Origin: Phellopilus nigrolimitatus | Lineage: Eukaryota; Basidiomycota; Agaricomycetes; Hymenochaetales; Hymenochaetaceae | DNA length: 53,258 bases | Assembly (NCBI GenBank): GCA_021029095.1 | Contig: JAJOHG010000170.1 | Location: 1 to 53,258, forward strand | Direction of reading: 5' to 3' | Notes under the pieces: generated by a model | What the model was told of the DNA's origin: nothing | Databases searched by the model: none | What the model saw: only the letters and a program-made list of their open reading frames with translations | Shown: positions 21,760 through 32,508 of the stretch, in pieces | Numbering within the stretch: the stretch's first letter is position 1 | Layout: every line of letters starts with the position of its first letter | Made by a program: the position numbers and the translations under genes

Positions 21760-21990
21760 CACGCCTCTAACTAGATAGGGTGGGTGTAGGGTCACAGGTG
21801 CTGCAATTGTCGTGCCATCCGTGTAGCACACTGTTCGTGTCGTGCAGTGTGCGCTAATCTGCCAACGGCGCCAGAAACAAATCTCGGAGAAGCCAAAAAC
21901 TTCAGCAAGTGCATCAGGGAAGTAGTGGGTTATCTCATATAGCCAAAGAACACGGACTTTCAAGTCCTCACTGATCTTTCGATTGGGCAT
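21760..21990 (-). pseudogene. Transposase helix-turn-helix fragment (Tc1/mariner-like, fungal DDE)
   Basis: On the minus strand the frame from the ATG at 21990 reads MPNRKISEDLKVRVLWLYE, then DALAEVFGFSEICFWRRWQI. This is the layout of the N-terminal helix-turn-helix of fungal DDE transposases, whose usual opening is of the kind NRxISxDLKxxxLxL. No catalytic DDE domain follows; the frame runs out near the LTR fragment. It lies beside the left TIR at 22130, but outside that TIR pair, so it may belong to a separate older element. Confidence 0.55.
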
Positions 21991-22129
21991 GTACAAGGAC
22001 AACAAAATAAATTCACGACACGACTTCGCTAAATTAGGCAATTTTGCCTTATTTAGCACACCCTGAGGGAGGGGCCGCAACTTTTTTTCTTTTTTTGCGC
22101 GCACTGACAAGGTTTTCTGAATCCGCTGT

Positions 22130-23461
22130 ACTGTATCGTACGGGGTAATGATAAATACGCAGTAATGAAAAAAGTAACCACCAGCACTGCAAAACATGTC
22201 GAAACCTCTCATAAATTTACATGCGTATATAAATGGATACTTTATACACTCTATGAAAATTTCAAGGCAAAAGACGCAGCAGAAGAAAAGATATGAAGCC
22301 AACAATCTCGCCGAACAGAGGATTTTGCCAAATTTGACAAGCTCTGAACTTATTTTTGAGCCGAAAGATTTATTCCACATGAAGGAGAACATATATCTTG
22401 CTGAAAATTTGTACATACATTGTTGTGTATGTTAAGAAACTTAATTAAGTTTATCAGAATTTTTGGGTGAATGATAAATATGAATAGCCATAGCGAAGTC
22501 ACGGGTGGGTCTAGAAAGAATCAGTTCAGGATGTCGAACATCATCTTTTTTTTTGCACAGCAAATATATGGTTAACCCTTTAATTTATTTTACAGGACAT
22601 CTTCCGTATACAATTAGAATCACCGGGGGAAAAAATAGGGTGAAAATGAATGAGTTTAGAATATTAGAGAGCTCGCAAAGCAGGTCCTGATCTGGCTGAG
22701 ATCATTGTAGTATATGCAACTCCTCAGTGCATCCGAGATACGGAGCCCTTCAGAACGCACACGAAATGAGTCCGGTACATCCTAATTTCAATATGTCAGA
22801 GAGAGAGATGGAACGCACACGAAAGGAACAGGAGAAGGAAATTGAGAAAGTGCGTCTAAGAAAGAGAAGGAGAGAGAGCAGGAAGCAACCAAAAGGGAAC
22901 ACGAGAAACGCACCCAAATTGTGAAGGCAAAGCCCTCAACACCTTCCAATCTGCCAGCAAATGAAAACAATCATAACCCATCAAACCCGCTACCAGCCTC
23001 AGCAGAACTGTCACCAAGATGTGATTCTTCGTGCACTGTCAATCTTGCATGGCCGCAACCTCGATCCCGGCCTGCGTTCTGGAATGTCCTAACAGAAAAA
23101 GGTCCAGAATGGTGCCAGCGCAGAGTTAGATGCTACCATAGTCGACGCAGCCATCGATCCTGAGCTTTTGAAGGGCGAGAATGAGTCGAATGGCTCGAGC
23201 TCAGTGCGTGAAACTGGCTGAATGCGCTTGTTCCCACGCTCTTTCATTTCTAGGTGCGCGCGTCGAAACACCGTTTTCGAGGACCCTGCCTCGCAAAATT
23301 CATATAATATTTACTTGCACATTTTTTGAGATACTAACTTCTCTTGATTGTTCATGATATGCTGTAGTATATAACTGCAGAGATTCAAGCAGAATAAGTG
23401 TTGTCTACTTTTGTTGTCGTCAGATTGGCTTAACTTTTTCATTACCCCGTACAATACAGTA
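22130..23461. mobile_element. Candidate TA-flanked TIR element, about 1.33 kb, no transposase
   Basis: The 19-mer CTGTATCGTACGGGGTAAT at 22132-22150 is mirrored by its reverse complement at 23441-23459, with one mismatch. Both ends are flanked by TA. The right TA (23460-23461) coincides exactly with a TA in two other copies of the same block (51293-51294 and the minus copy near 37608), where the element is absent. The interior has no complete transposase. A basic helical ORF fragment (SEREMERTRKEQEKEIEKVR) lies at about 22797-22860. The left flank does not match the empty site, so the left side was rearranged or the true element is different. Confidence 0.5.
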
Positions 23462-24059
23462 ATCATGACACTCCTGATTGAAATAATGTTCGATTCTGCA
23501 GCACGAAGTTTGTATATAAATTTGACCGCAACGAGAGAGTCTCTAAATGTTGGATTGCGATGCCGGGATCGGAAGTATACCAGGATAGTCCAGAAGGTAC
23601 CGCCCTAGAAGGGGTGAAAGGAGGGTGGATAGTGATGGAGGGAATTGAGAATTATGGTCGAAGGGCACGCGTGTTCAAGGTGGTCCGAAATGAGGTGCCC
23701 TCGCCGTCCGTTGTTCTGCCTCTCCACCGGAAGCGCGCAGCTCCTTCGGTTCAACCGATTGCGAAGAACATTCCAAATGAGGCCAGCCGCGAGACTGGTT
23801 ACGGGCCCACCTCAAATGCTCCTGAGCACCGAAAGCTTTGCTTCCCGGCCCGTGCAAACATACAATTGTAGCCATCCACCGTGGTAGCTGGTTACGAGCA
23901 CAGTACAAGCTGCATTCATACAAAGATACTAGCCCTGCTGTGTGCATTGCCAGACAGCTTTGCCTCTCACCCTGTGCAAACACAGTATTGTTGCCATCCT
24001 CAACGAATTAGTAACCACTGCGGTTGCTGGTTACGAGCCTGGCGCAAACTGCATGGGGC

Positions 24060-24066
24060 ATATAAG
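24060..24066 (+). promoter_or_regulatory. TATA box of F-box copy 1
   Basis: TATAAG begins 50 bp before the start codon at 24111. The same motif and the same 50-bp distance are found in copies 2 and 3, although the flanks differ, which supports a functional core promoter in the ancestor. Confidence 0.6.
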
Positions 24067-24110
24067 AGCATGCCTCCTGCTGTGGGAGTTGGCCATTCAA
24101 TCATTCAGCA

Positions 24111-26011
24111 ATGTCTTCATTCAATGTTTGTGTTTGCTTCCCATGTTTACCCAGCTGAATGACAACTCAATCTAACTGTCTGTTTATTTCAGCCGTGCGA
24201 ATTGCTCCGCAGACTCACTTCTGGACGTGTCCCTCAGCTGCCCAGAAATTCAGAGCCTTCCAACAACTCTCAGGTCACAGACCGTTCATCAAGCCATTCA
24301 GAAATTGTCCCAGATCATCCATTAACTCATTCAGCAGTCTTCCCAGATCAGCCATTGATACATTCAGGAAAGTCTTCCAATATCTCTAGGGTCTCCGGTA
24401 ATGTCTGGACCAAGATTGCACTGTTTTGTGGTCTTCTGGAAGTCCTTAATCTCGAGCGTGTATGTGATTCCAATGTTTACCTGGCTCAACAGTATTTACC
24501 TTCGTTTTAGACATGTAAGTATTTCCGCTTCATCCTTTATGACAAAGTCTTCTGGCGACATCGCCTCCATGCACTGGAGCAGCATGAAGCACCTGATCTA
24601 TCTCGCCACATTCGCATCAGCACCCTCTCTGTGCTTGAACTACGCAGACTTGTCGTACGTGCTCACCGGCGGCATCTCAAATACACCGGCAAAGCTCCAT
24701 TCAAACTCACACGAAAGACCACAGTACACGATCTTGCTACAGACTCCCGTATGCTTTCACCTGACTGCAGACTGCTCCCTGGTGGCACACTCTTTCTTTC
24801 CCTTACACTGCCTGAACAAAAGTTGGAATGTTTCAGTGTGTCAGGTGGCAAGTGTATTTATACACACAAGCCAAAAATCATCAAGCAATCTGACAATCGC
24901 ACGCAGCCTGAGGAATATGCATATTCAGTGGATTGCTTTGGCTATGACATGCAGGAAAATGGTGACGTGCGTGTGATCACGGTGGGCAACTCTCCTGGCA
25001 GCAGAACTAACTCAAGGTAAGAAATGCAACATCTATAGAACATGCAAACTACTGTATCATGCTGACACTTTATCAGTTCCACAAGTTTCGCATCTCTTGA
25101 GGTATTCCAGATTTCACTCCAAATGAAGCCTGATATACGACTGTACAATGGGTTCAGGGAAATCCCTTTCGACAGTTATCAAGATCTAATATTTGACACT
25201 TTTAAATTTGCAACGTTATGTGGTGATGTATTAGCAGTCTACAGGCATAATTGTCTTTTCCTAATGTTCTGGAGAGAAGAACGCTCTGTTGCAATTGTCA
25301 ATGTGTGTATTGACATCTTATTACAGGATGCAAGAGAAAATTGGCTGATGCTTTTCCGTGTAGAGTCGTTTCACAAGTGTGGAACTGGTAGACAACTATG
25401 TCATTTGCATGCAGGAAGAATCTGAAGGCAGTTCAATTGTGGCCATCCAGCTTTCATCAGTGCGCGCCATTCTGCCTAGAGCCACCAAGACATCAAAGAC
25501 ACTGACACTTGATGCTGTTCCGCATGCCAAATGCTTTGTGCCATCTAAACATGACTTGGATAAGAAACACGAAACAACATCTGTTTGTAACTTCCACTGG
25601 AAGTCTGAAGCTGAAAGAAAATCAAAAGGAATCACTATCACAGTATCACAGACTGCAGAGGATAGAAGAACCGGACAAAGAGTCTTTGTGGTGGATTCTT
25701 TTCTTTTGCGGGCTCCACTCTTAGATGACGGCCCTCCAGACCTCAGGAATTTTCAGTCGAAGCTACACCAACAGGATCGCTCTTATGAAAAAACAGTAGC
25801 ACTGTCACAGACTGGCTCAACATTGATGTCGGTTGGCTACTGGCAGCGCAGATGGGCAGTCGCTACTATCTCTGATGAGAAAGATCTGGTATTGAATGAA
25901 TTGACAGAAAGAGGTTCTACTGCATTTATGGAATTTTACAGTGGGGCTCTTTATTTCACGACTTTCCCGACAATGGGCTCCCAATCTCTCATCATTCAGT
26001 ATTTTGACTAG
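24111..26011 (+). pseudogene. F-box domain protein, copy 1 (one-base frameshift)
   Basis: Exons: 24111-24125 (five codons, MSSFN), 24193-24459, 24511-25016 and 25077-26011. The start is chosen because the ATG, mini-exon and acceptor recur in all three copies. The protein has an 11-residue tandem repeat of the type HSxxxPDxPLx near residue 30, then an F-box core across the second intron (IALFCGLLEVLNLER + TCKYFRFILYD + VFWRHRL), followed by a typical basidiomycete F-box partner region (LRRLVVRAHRRHLKYTG, CLFLMFWREERSVAIV). F-box proteins recruit substrates to SCF ubiquitin ligases. At about 25375 an extra base (CACAAGTGT against CACAGTGT in copy 3) shifts the frame; the right frame then continues to 26011. 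The last 23 codons differ from copy 2. Confidence 0.75.
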
Positions 26012-26769
26012 AGCACATCTTTTGACCCGATCTGCTTTTCAATAAGCACATCATTAGTAGTTTGGCATAGATTAGGACAAATATATAAAGATGCTCTGTG
26101 ATAAGTTTCTTTTCAGGAATACAGTGACCCACTATGCGGCAGAGTGATTGGCCCCATTGCATGTGTGGCTTGGTGCATAAGCCCGTAGGGTGTGTCTATC
26201 CAGAAAAGAAAGCAAATAAGTTGTGCAGCGTCTTAACACGTATGCCCTCGACGCGCCCGGCGCGCCGAACAGCATCGCCCTGTCCACAGAACAGAGCCGG
26301 TGCCTGTACGTCCCCCGCGCCCTCGTCAATTCGGCGGGCGCATTGCCAATTTTTGCTTTCCGCCTGCTGGCGCCGACGGCCAATGGCATTCTCGTGGCCA
26401 CCGTGATGCCCACAGGACGCGTAACCCGCCGTACTCGAAGTGAAGACGGTGTCCTTCCCATGAAAAGTGAGACTGACATATCCAGTCACCGCACGGCAAA
26501 TGGCGCAAAAAAGAGCCTCTATAAAGACTCCCGCGCAAATAGTAGTATACAAGACAGGTAAGATAGATCCGTTGAGATGCGAGGTGAGGAACGAGATGCG
26601 GGGCCGACGGCGCACAGCGCGATACATACATAAAGCCGATAAGTAAGCGGGTGGTGAGACAACAGACGGGAGTATAGCAAGAGCAGCGAGCAAGGACCAA
26701 GGAAAGGGATAAACAAGCGTGCGTGAAAAAACAAAACAGAGGCGGATATGTGGATGTGCGGTCTAGACT
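26012..26769. other. Convergent intergenic region (F-box and IML2 3-prime ends)
   Basis: No gene is supported. Long overlapping frames on both strands are not conserved in frame in the inverted copy (41030-41760), where indels break them, so they are chance frames in GC-rich DNA. The stretch probably holds both 3-prime untranslated regions. Confidence 0.6.
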
Positions 26770-29372
26770 CTAGACAGGCTGGTCGTGGTCGAGCGCCTCT
26801 GCGGCTGCTTGCGTGCGCATCATCAGCGCGGACTGAGGCATCGCGTCAGCTCTAGCACCGCGAACAGAAAGAAAGGAATACTACGCACCTCTAGGCTGTA
26901 TTTTCCCTTGCGCGTCGAGGAATTCACTTCTAGGGATTTACCTAGGAGTCAACCATATGAGCCTCACGCCACGTTTCGCCTCGTTACAAAAATAAAACGC
27001 ACCAGAAAGCACGAGGTCGAAGTGCTTGCGCGCTTCGTCCCTTCTCCCCATGCATGCATGCAGCCGGCCCATCTCAAAGTCTGTCAGCGTGAGAGAAAAA
27101 AAGGAAGGCCGATGAGCGGGCGCATCAACGGACTGGAAAGAGGGAACACGTACGGGCGTAGTAGACGATCTGGTGGTCCAGCTCGATGTTCGGCCCGTTG
27201 TCTAGGACGCGCTGCAGGGCGGCCATCGCGCGCCCCTCGGCCTGTTCTTGAGTGATTTCTGGCTTTTCGCTCGGGTCCACGATCGCGTGGGGCTCCTACA
27301 TCGAGGAAAGAAGTTCAGTCAGTCAGGACGACCGAAACAGACGCGACCCCGACTCACGGGATGCGCGATGTACCGGCAGCACACGCCCTCCAGGAAGCTC
27401 GCGAGGCAGAAGTCGTCCCAGTAGCCCTGCCCGCCCTCGTACCCCGCGGGGTCGCCCGCGTGCGCCGCCAGCTTCGCTTGCAGCGCGGCGATGTCTGGCA
27501 ACATCTTCGCGGCGATGACCGCCGGCGGCGCGCGCGAGATCGCGAGGAAGACGTACCCGTACTCGAGCGCGGGGAGCGCGAGCCGCCCGTTCTGCTTCTT
27601 GAACTTGCGCGCCTTCCGCGCGACGAATTTCTGCGTGGCCGGGCGTCAGCGGAACCTTGGTTCCTTTGCACATTGGAGATAAAACTGCGGGCCGGCTCAC
27701 CTCCATCGGGATCGACTTGCCTGCGATCCGCTGGAGAAGACTCGGCAGCTTCTCCAAGAACGCGGACGCCTCTTTGATCCGCTCCTCGCCCCCGAGCTCG
27801 ATGAGACACGCCGCGATCCCGTACGCGTAGCACGCCTTGCTCCACGTCGACTCCGCCTCGAGGCGCCGCCAGCACTGCAGCGCCTGCGCGACGTCCCACA
27901 GCGCGAAGTACGCGACGGCCATCTCCCAGTAGCTGATCTGGTGCAGGTTGCGGTACTGGCTCTGGCTCTCGAGCGCGGCGCGGTAGCGGGCGACCGCGCG
28001 CGCGGGCTGCGCGCGCACGAGCGCGAGGCGGCCCTGCCCGAAGAGGAAGAACACGCCGTTCGGGAAGCGCGCGCTGTTCCACGCGAGGATGCGCGCCGCG
28101 CGCGGGACGTCGACGCCCGCGCTCGTGAAGGAGGAGAGCACGAGGTGGAACATGAGCAGCGACATGTCGCAGATGCTCCGCCGACTTCCTTCGTCCGCCG
28201 CGCTGACCGTCGGCTCGTCCGCGTCCGCGCGCCAGCCGCCCGCCCGGTAGAGCATCGCGAGGCCCTCCTTGCGGTTGCCTTTGAACCCGAAGAGCTCGAC
28301 GATCGAGAGCAGTCGACCGGGCATGAGACTCAGGAGGATGTTGGACATCCCCGCGCCCAGGAGCACGCCCGAGCGGAAGTCCGCGTCGATCGACTTGTCC
28401 TCGGGCCCTTCGCCCCGCGCACACGCCTCCTCGTCCGCAGCTGCGAGGTATTTGGAGAGGAGTCGATAAGTGGTGAACGTGGCTCGGAGATTAAGGCTAA
28501 AGACCGTCAATTAGTACAATCCCTCTGATAATTGAAAAGGCCACTCACGCCTCCTTGATGAACGAGAGCCAGTCGCCCGAGTACACTATACCCAGCAGAG
28601 CCTAGCGCTCCGGTCAATCTTGGTCAAACACGAGAAGCGGACGTGCCAACCTTTTCGAAGAGCGTCTCTGCGTAGATAAGCTCCGCATGCCGCTCGACGG
28701 GCGTCATCGACTTGACCCATCCTACACCAGACGAGGAGGACGACCCAACGACAAGGCCGGCCAGGCGGCTCGTGAGCGACGCCGCCCTCTTGCGGTGTTG
28801 CTGCGCGACCACGTTGCTATGTCTCGTGTGTCCGATGGCCACTAGGAGGTCCTTGTACGACGACGATGACACGGGTGTCAGTCCTACCCCGGGCAACTGA
28901 GACAATTCCGCGAGCACACACCTCGTCCTCGTACGACATGAGCGCCTTGACGCACTGGATCAGCCCATACCCAGACGCGAAGTACAGACGCTCCCTGTCG
29001 AGCAGAGCGCGGTCAGCGAGAGCACCATCGCGCGCACAAAGCGCGCCGGACGCACTTTTGGGGGTCGCTTTCGTGGCAGTACTGCTCGGACTCGACCATG
29101 TGCGACGCCAGGAAGAGGTTGAGCGCGTGTTTGATGCCCGGGATGTCCTCCAGCGCGCGCTCCTGCGCGTACGCGCCTTCCATCGTCCGCGGCGGCACGG
29201 TCGTGTCGGCCGACGTCGTGGACGGCGGCGACCCAAGCGACGATACGGAGACCGCCGAAACGGAGCGGTCGGTCGACAGCATCGAAGACGTCAGGCTCGC
29301 GGTCGTCGGCGTCTCTGACAGCTGCTGGACGTCGTCGTCGTCGCTGTCCAGGTGTTTCGATGCCATGGACAT
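26770..29372 (-). CDS. IML2: IML2/TTC39-family tetratricopeptide protein, paralogue 2 (10 exons)
   Basis: Exons in transcription order: 29372-29056, 28994-28922, 28851-28651, 28601-28549, 28496-27701, 27630-27358, 27295-27154, 27080-27003, 26941-26889 and 26832-26770. All are in frame with GT-AG borders. The N-terminus MSMASKHLDSDDDD is a Ser/Thr/Asp-rich extension absent from paralogue 1; an upstream in-frame ATG near 29474 is an alternative start. Family blocks: DIPGIKHALNLFLASHMVES, TPVERHAELIYAETLFEK, DADFRSGVLLGAGMSNILL, FLFGQGRLALV, TWSKACYAYGIAACLIE, GYWDDFCLASFLEGVCCRY and SALMMRTQAAAEAL. It is very GC-rich, in contrast to paralogue 1. The 28496-27701 exon covers three exons of paralogue 1 without a gap. 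It is the only complete source for the truncated copy at 39.8-41.0 kb. Confidence 0.9.
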
Positions 29373-30309
29373 GGTGGACGTTGACGGCGACGGCGACGGG
29401 CGGCAATGGCATTGGTATAACTGGAGGCGGTGCCGGCTTCTAAGTGGAATTTCCTCGCTGACCTCGCCCATACAAATGTCTTTAAGATCGCAAAATCCAG
29501 AATAAATAAATAAAATGGCATAAATTTTGTGCAGAGGACTCCTGAGGGGAAAAAAAGGGAGCAGCATAACATTCGCACATGCAGACATGGCATAACCTCG
29601 TGGATGCGAGGCACACCGTCGGCAAATACTTTAAGATCGCGCTCACAACCCTGGCGCAGGCACCGACGGCGTCGCGGGTCCGGTCGGCCTCGTAGTCATT
29701 TTACACACGGAGTCTTACGCTGCGCACAGGAGGAGGCCATCGTGCCTTGTTCTTCAGGAGAATCGTAAGTCTGAACCTGGAAGTTCGGATCGGCTTTAAC
29801 ACCAAACACGAGCCATGACGAACGGGACGAGTGTCACTCGGCATCGAGTCGTCTTCAACCACGTCGGAGGCGACGGGACTATGGCCCCCACTTGGTTGGA
29901 TTGCATGGCATTTGCGCAAGAAATTAGAGACAGCGGGACGCGTACATACGTAGTAAGCAGTAAGCAGGCCTAGGTAGCAAGAAAACTATGCTGGTATATC
30001 TGTATTGGCGGAGAGACTCGAGGGGAAAAAATGGACGGACGGCCGGACGGACGGACAAGGGGCGCACGGCCCTGCCGTGCGCGCGAACTCGACGCCGGTC
30101 GACGACGGAGTGCGCGGAAGGGATGCAAGCGTGCAACGCTTGATTACATACAGCTGTGCAGGGTGGGTACGCAGGCTCAGTCCACGCGGAACGGAGAAAG
30201 AAAGAGGGAAGGGACCGCACGCACCGTCTAGCCTAGCCCCCCAAATCAAAGGGAAAATTTTACAAAAACAATAAAACAAAAGAAGATTGAGCGCCGCGCC
30301 GCGCCGCGC
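29373..30309. other. Intergenic between two minus-strand genes
   Basis: No gene is recognised. It must hold the promoter of the IML2 paralogue and the terminator of the lyase gene. Frames seen here lack domains. Confidence 0.5.
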
Positions 30310-31503
30310 CTAGTCGCGCACGACGCGCCCGAGGAGCGTGCCCTCGCAGCCGTTGCTCAGGAGGACCCACTCGCCGGCCCGCACGTCCGCCGCGCGCACG
30401 ACGCCCTCCTTCACGAGGCCACGCTCGAGGAGGTAGCGCCGCACGGTGCCCGGCAGCCCGCCGCAGCGCTCCGCGGGCGTCACCCACGCGCCGTCCCGCC
30501 AGAACGCGGCGTTGCGCGCGCTGCCCTCCGTAATTTCGCCGCGCTCGTTGTACAGCAGCACCTCCTTCGGCTCCGCGCGGTCCTTGAGCCCGCGCCGCGC
30601 GCGCGCGGCGTCGCAGTGCGCGCGCGACGTCGTCTTGTGCGCGGTGAACGCGGACGCGGGCGTCGGCCGCGTGTCGAGGTAGACGGTGAAGATGGGCGCG
30701 GGGAGCGAGGCGGCGGAGGGCGAGGGGGTGGCGGAGGGGTTGAAGTACGCTGCGCGCAGCAGGTCGCGCGAAAGGCGGCGCGCCGGGCGGACTTCGACGT
30801 TCAGGTCGCCCGTAGATGAAAGGAGAACGCGCAACTGTAAAAAAAAAAGAATCAGCTTACGCTCCATGGAGTTGCTCCATGGCAGCAAAATAGTGTAAAA
30901 AAAGCCGATCAAGTTCTCCCGCTCATTCTATGCGTCATGCCCCGGCAGGAGCATCAGCGCAGCGGTCATCCTGCTTCCGTGCAACGAGTCATGACACGCC
31001 CGGCAGCATCGGTGATACGGCGCGATGCGCATAGATGAATCAAAGAGATGCATCGAAGACACATCCTCTTACACGCAGAGAACTTCTAGACGCGAGAACG
31101 GCCTCGAATAGAGCCTATCGAGCCTATCGGAGCTCACAGCGGGCCCGCCACCTTCCGAATGAATGCACGAGACGAGGATCGCCTGGTCTGCTTTGTCGGG
31201 CGAAACAAACATAGAGAGTGAACTCACTCCAAGGCCTTTCTCTTTGTCCGGCAGGCCGCACTCCATGACCGTCTGGTCGCACATGTGTCTGAGGCGCTCG
31301 GAGACGCCGCAGGCCTTCATCGTCTGCACGGCGCGCGTCCAGCCGAACTTTGTCGCGGCCGCGACGAGCCGGTCGACGTGGTAGACGAAAAGGAGGTAGG
31401 GCAGTTCGATGCCATTGACTTCGGTGTTGTACGGCGCGGTGAGGAGCTTGGGGTCGTACCGAAAGGAGGTGAAGAGGTCGTAGTCTGGGCTGGGTACAGG
31501 CAT
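30310..31503 (-). CDS. ABZ2: Aminodeoxychorismate lyase-like class IV aminotransferase
   Basis: Two exons: 31503-31228 and 30834-30310, both phase 0, 266 codons plus stop. The N-terminal exon has YDLFTSFRYDPKLL and LLFVYHVDRLVAAATKFGW, and the second LRVLLSSTGDLNVEV, VYLDTRPTPASAFTAHKTTS, VLLYNERGEITEGSARNAAF, GGLPGTVRRYLLERG and EWVLLSNGCEGTLLGRVV. This is the fold-type IV pattern: the Lys in HKTT is the expected pyridoxal-phosphate Schiff-base residue and GEITEGS carries the conserved Glu. By family the enzyme splits 4-amino-4-deoxychorismate into p-aminobenzoate and pyruvate for folate synthesis. The single intron (about 393 bp) is long for this genome. No frame damage is visible. A D-amino-acid or branched-chain aminotransferase is less likely given the short length. 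Confidence 0.85.
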
Positions 31504-32508
31504 GGTGAAGATGAAAGATGAAGAGGAGGATAAGATGCGAGTTTAGATATGGCTTGCGAATTGAAAGGAGATGGTAGTGGCTCAAAGCAAAGAGAGAAAC
31601 GGCGTGCACATGGGCTCGCGACTTATTTTTGAGACTGCACGATGCTGCGCGTCCGCAAAGAGAGTGATGATGGCGGGTTGATGGTAAGAATCGTAAAAAT
31701 GGATTTTTATTTTTTTATTTCTTTATTTTCTTATTTTTATTTGTTTTGTTTCCCTGCAAATTTCCCGGGTGAAAAGGCTAAATGACTCATTATATCGCCT
31801 AAGTAATTTCCCAATTTAGGCTGGACTTCGGCCGGCAGCTGGCGTTCGACGCCCTTTTTCTAAATCTCATAACATAACTTGAAACTTGAAACTCGAAACT
31901 CGCCAAGCAAATGCAGAGTACATAGAGCAAAAATATAACGCGTAGACACAACCTTGAGGTTCGTTTCCGTAGGTGATTGGTATTCTGCTGACGCGAGGAC
32001 AGTACGCTACAAAAGAGGGTACAAATCTCGAAAGTATGTAACATGTGCGTGTCGGACAGCGCATGCGGATCCGTGCCAGCATGTACACGTCTTTCCATGT
32101 CGGCGACGCGCCCAAGATCCTCTCTCGTCGCGAAGGGGGAGCCGGAGAACACCCAGTCCCGTTCGGTAGCCAAGCCTCCGCCACCCGACACGTCACTCGG
32201 CAAAAACCGCGCTCTCGGGGAAGGTGTTCGTATATCCCGTCTTCGATCACAGAAATTGGAGGCAAAGCTCCCGAACAGAGCCAACGAAGGGCGTGGCCGG
32301 CGTGCGAACACCGATGCTCTGCGTCGGACACGTCATTAGACGTCAGCCACACATCGCTTGTCTGATGAGTATCTCATGAGCAGATTGATGAGTGCGGATG
32401 ATTTCGTTTGTGGCGCCTGAACGTATAGGCGCGCAAAATACATGTACACGTCTGCAGCTATCGTTGATACACCTGCCCCATCGCTCTGCAGAAGAATAGC
32501 ACCGCACG
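31504..32508. other. Intergenic; overlapping frames but no recognised gene
   Basis: Between about 31800 and 32350 several frames on both strands stay open for 100-170 codons, probably from composition. I searched by eye for short pheromone-precursor frames ending in a CaaX motif and found none convincing. An A/T-rich run lies at 31690-31750. Confidence 0.45.

Larger units (their letters stand above)
23461..26110 (+). repeat. Block A, copy 1: segment carrying an F-box gene
   Basis: Homologous to 51294-53258 (+) and, from about 23490 on, to 44252-41650 (-). All three contain upstream tandem-like CTGGTTACGAG segments, a TATAAG promoter box and a four-exon F-box gene. In the inverted copy the homology continues past the F-box gene into the convergent IML2 gene. 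Confidence 0.9.
23490..27995 (+). repeat. Left arm of a 4.5-kb inverted duplication
   Basis: Its reverse complement is at about 39805-44252. The homology spans the F-box gene, the convergent 3-prime ends (26012-26769) and the last six exons of the IML2 gene. Copies carry many substitutions and one-to-few-base indels, so the duplication is not very recent. Confidence 0.9.

Noticed and set aside
25305..25328. 24-nt GTGTGT...TTACAG intron in the F-box genes
   Set aside because: It is shorter than the other introns, is a multiple of three and is open, so it is read as coding.
27354..28424. 356-codon Arg-rich minus frame
   Set aside because: It is the out-of-frame shadow of the GC-rich IML2 exon on the same strand.
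31799..32352. Overlapping 100-170-codon frames on both strands
   Set aside because: Several frames are open at once, with no domain and no splice logic; this fits composition rather than coding.
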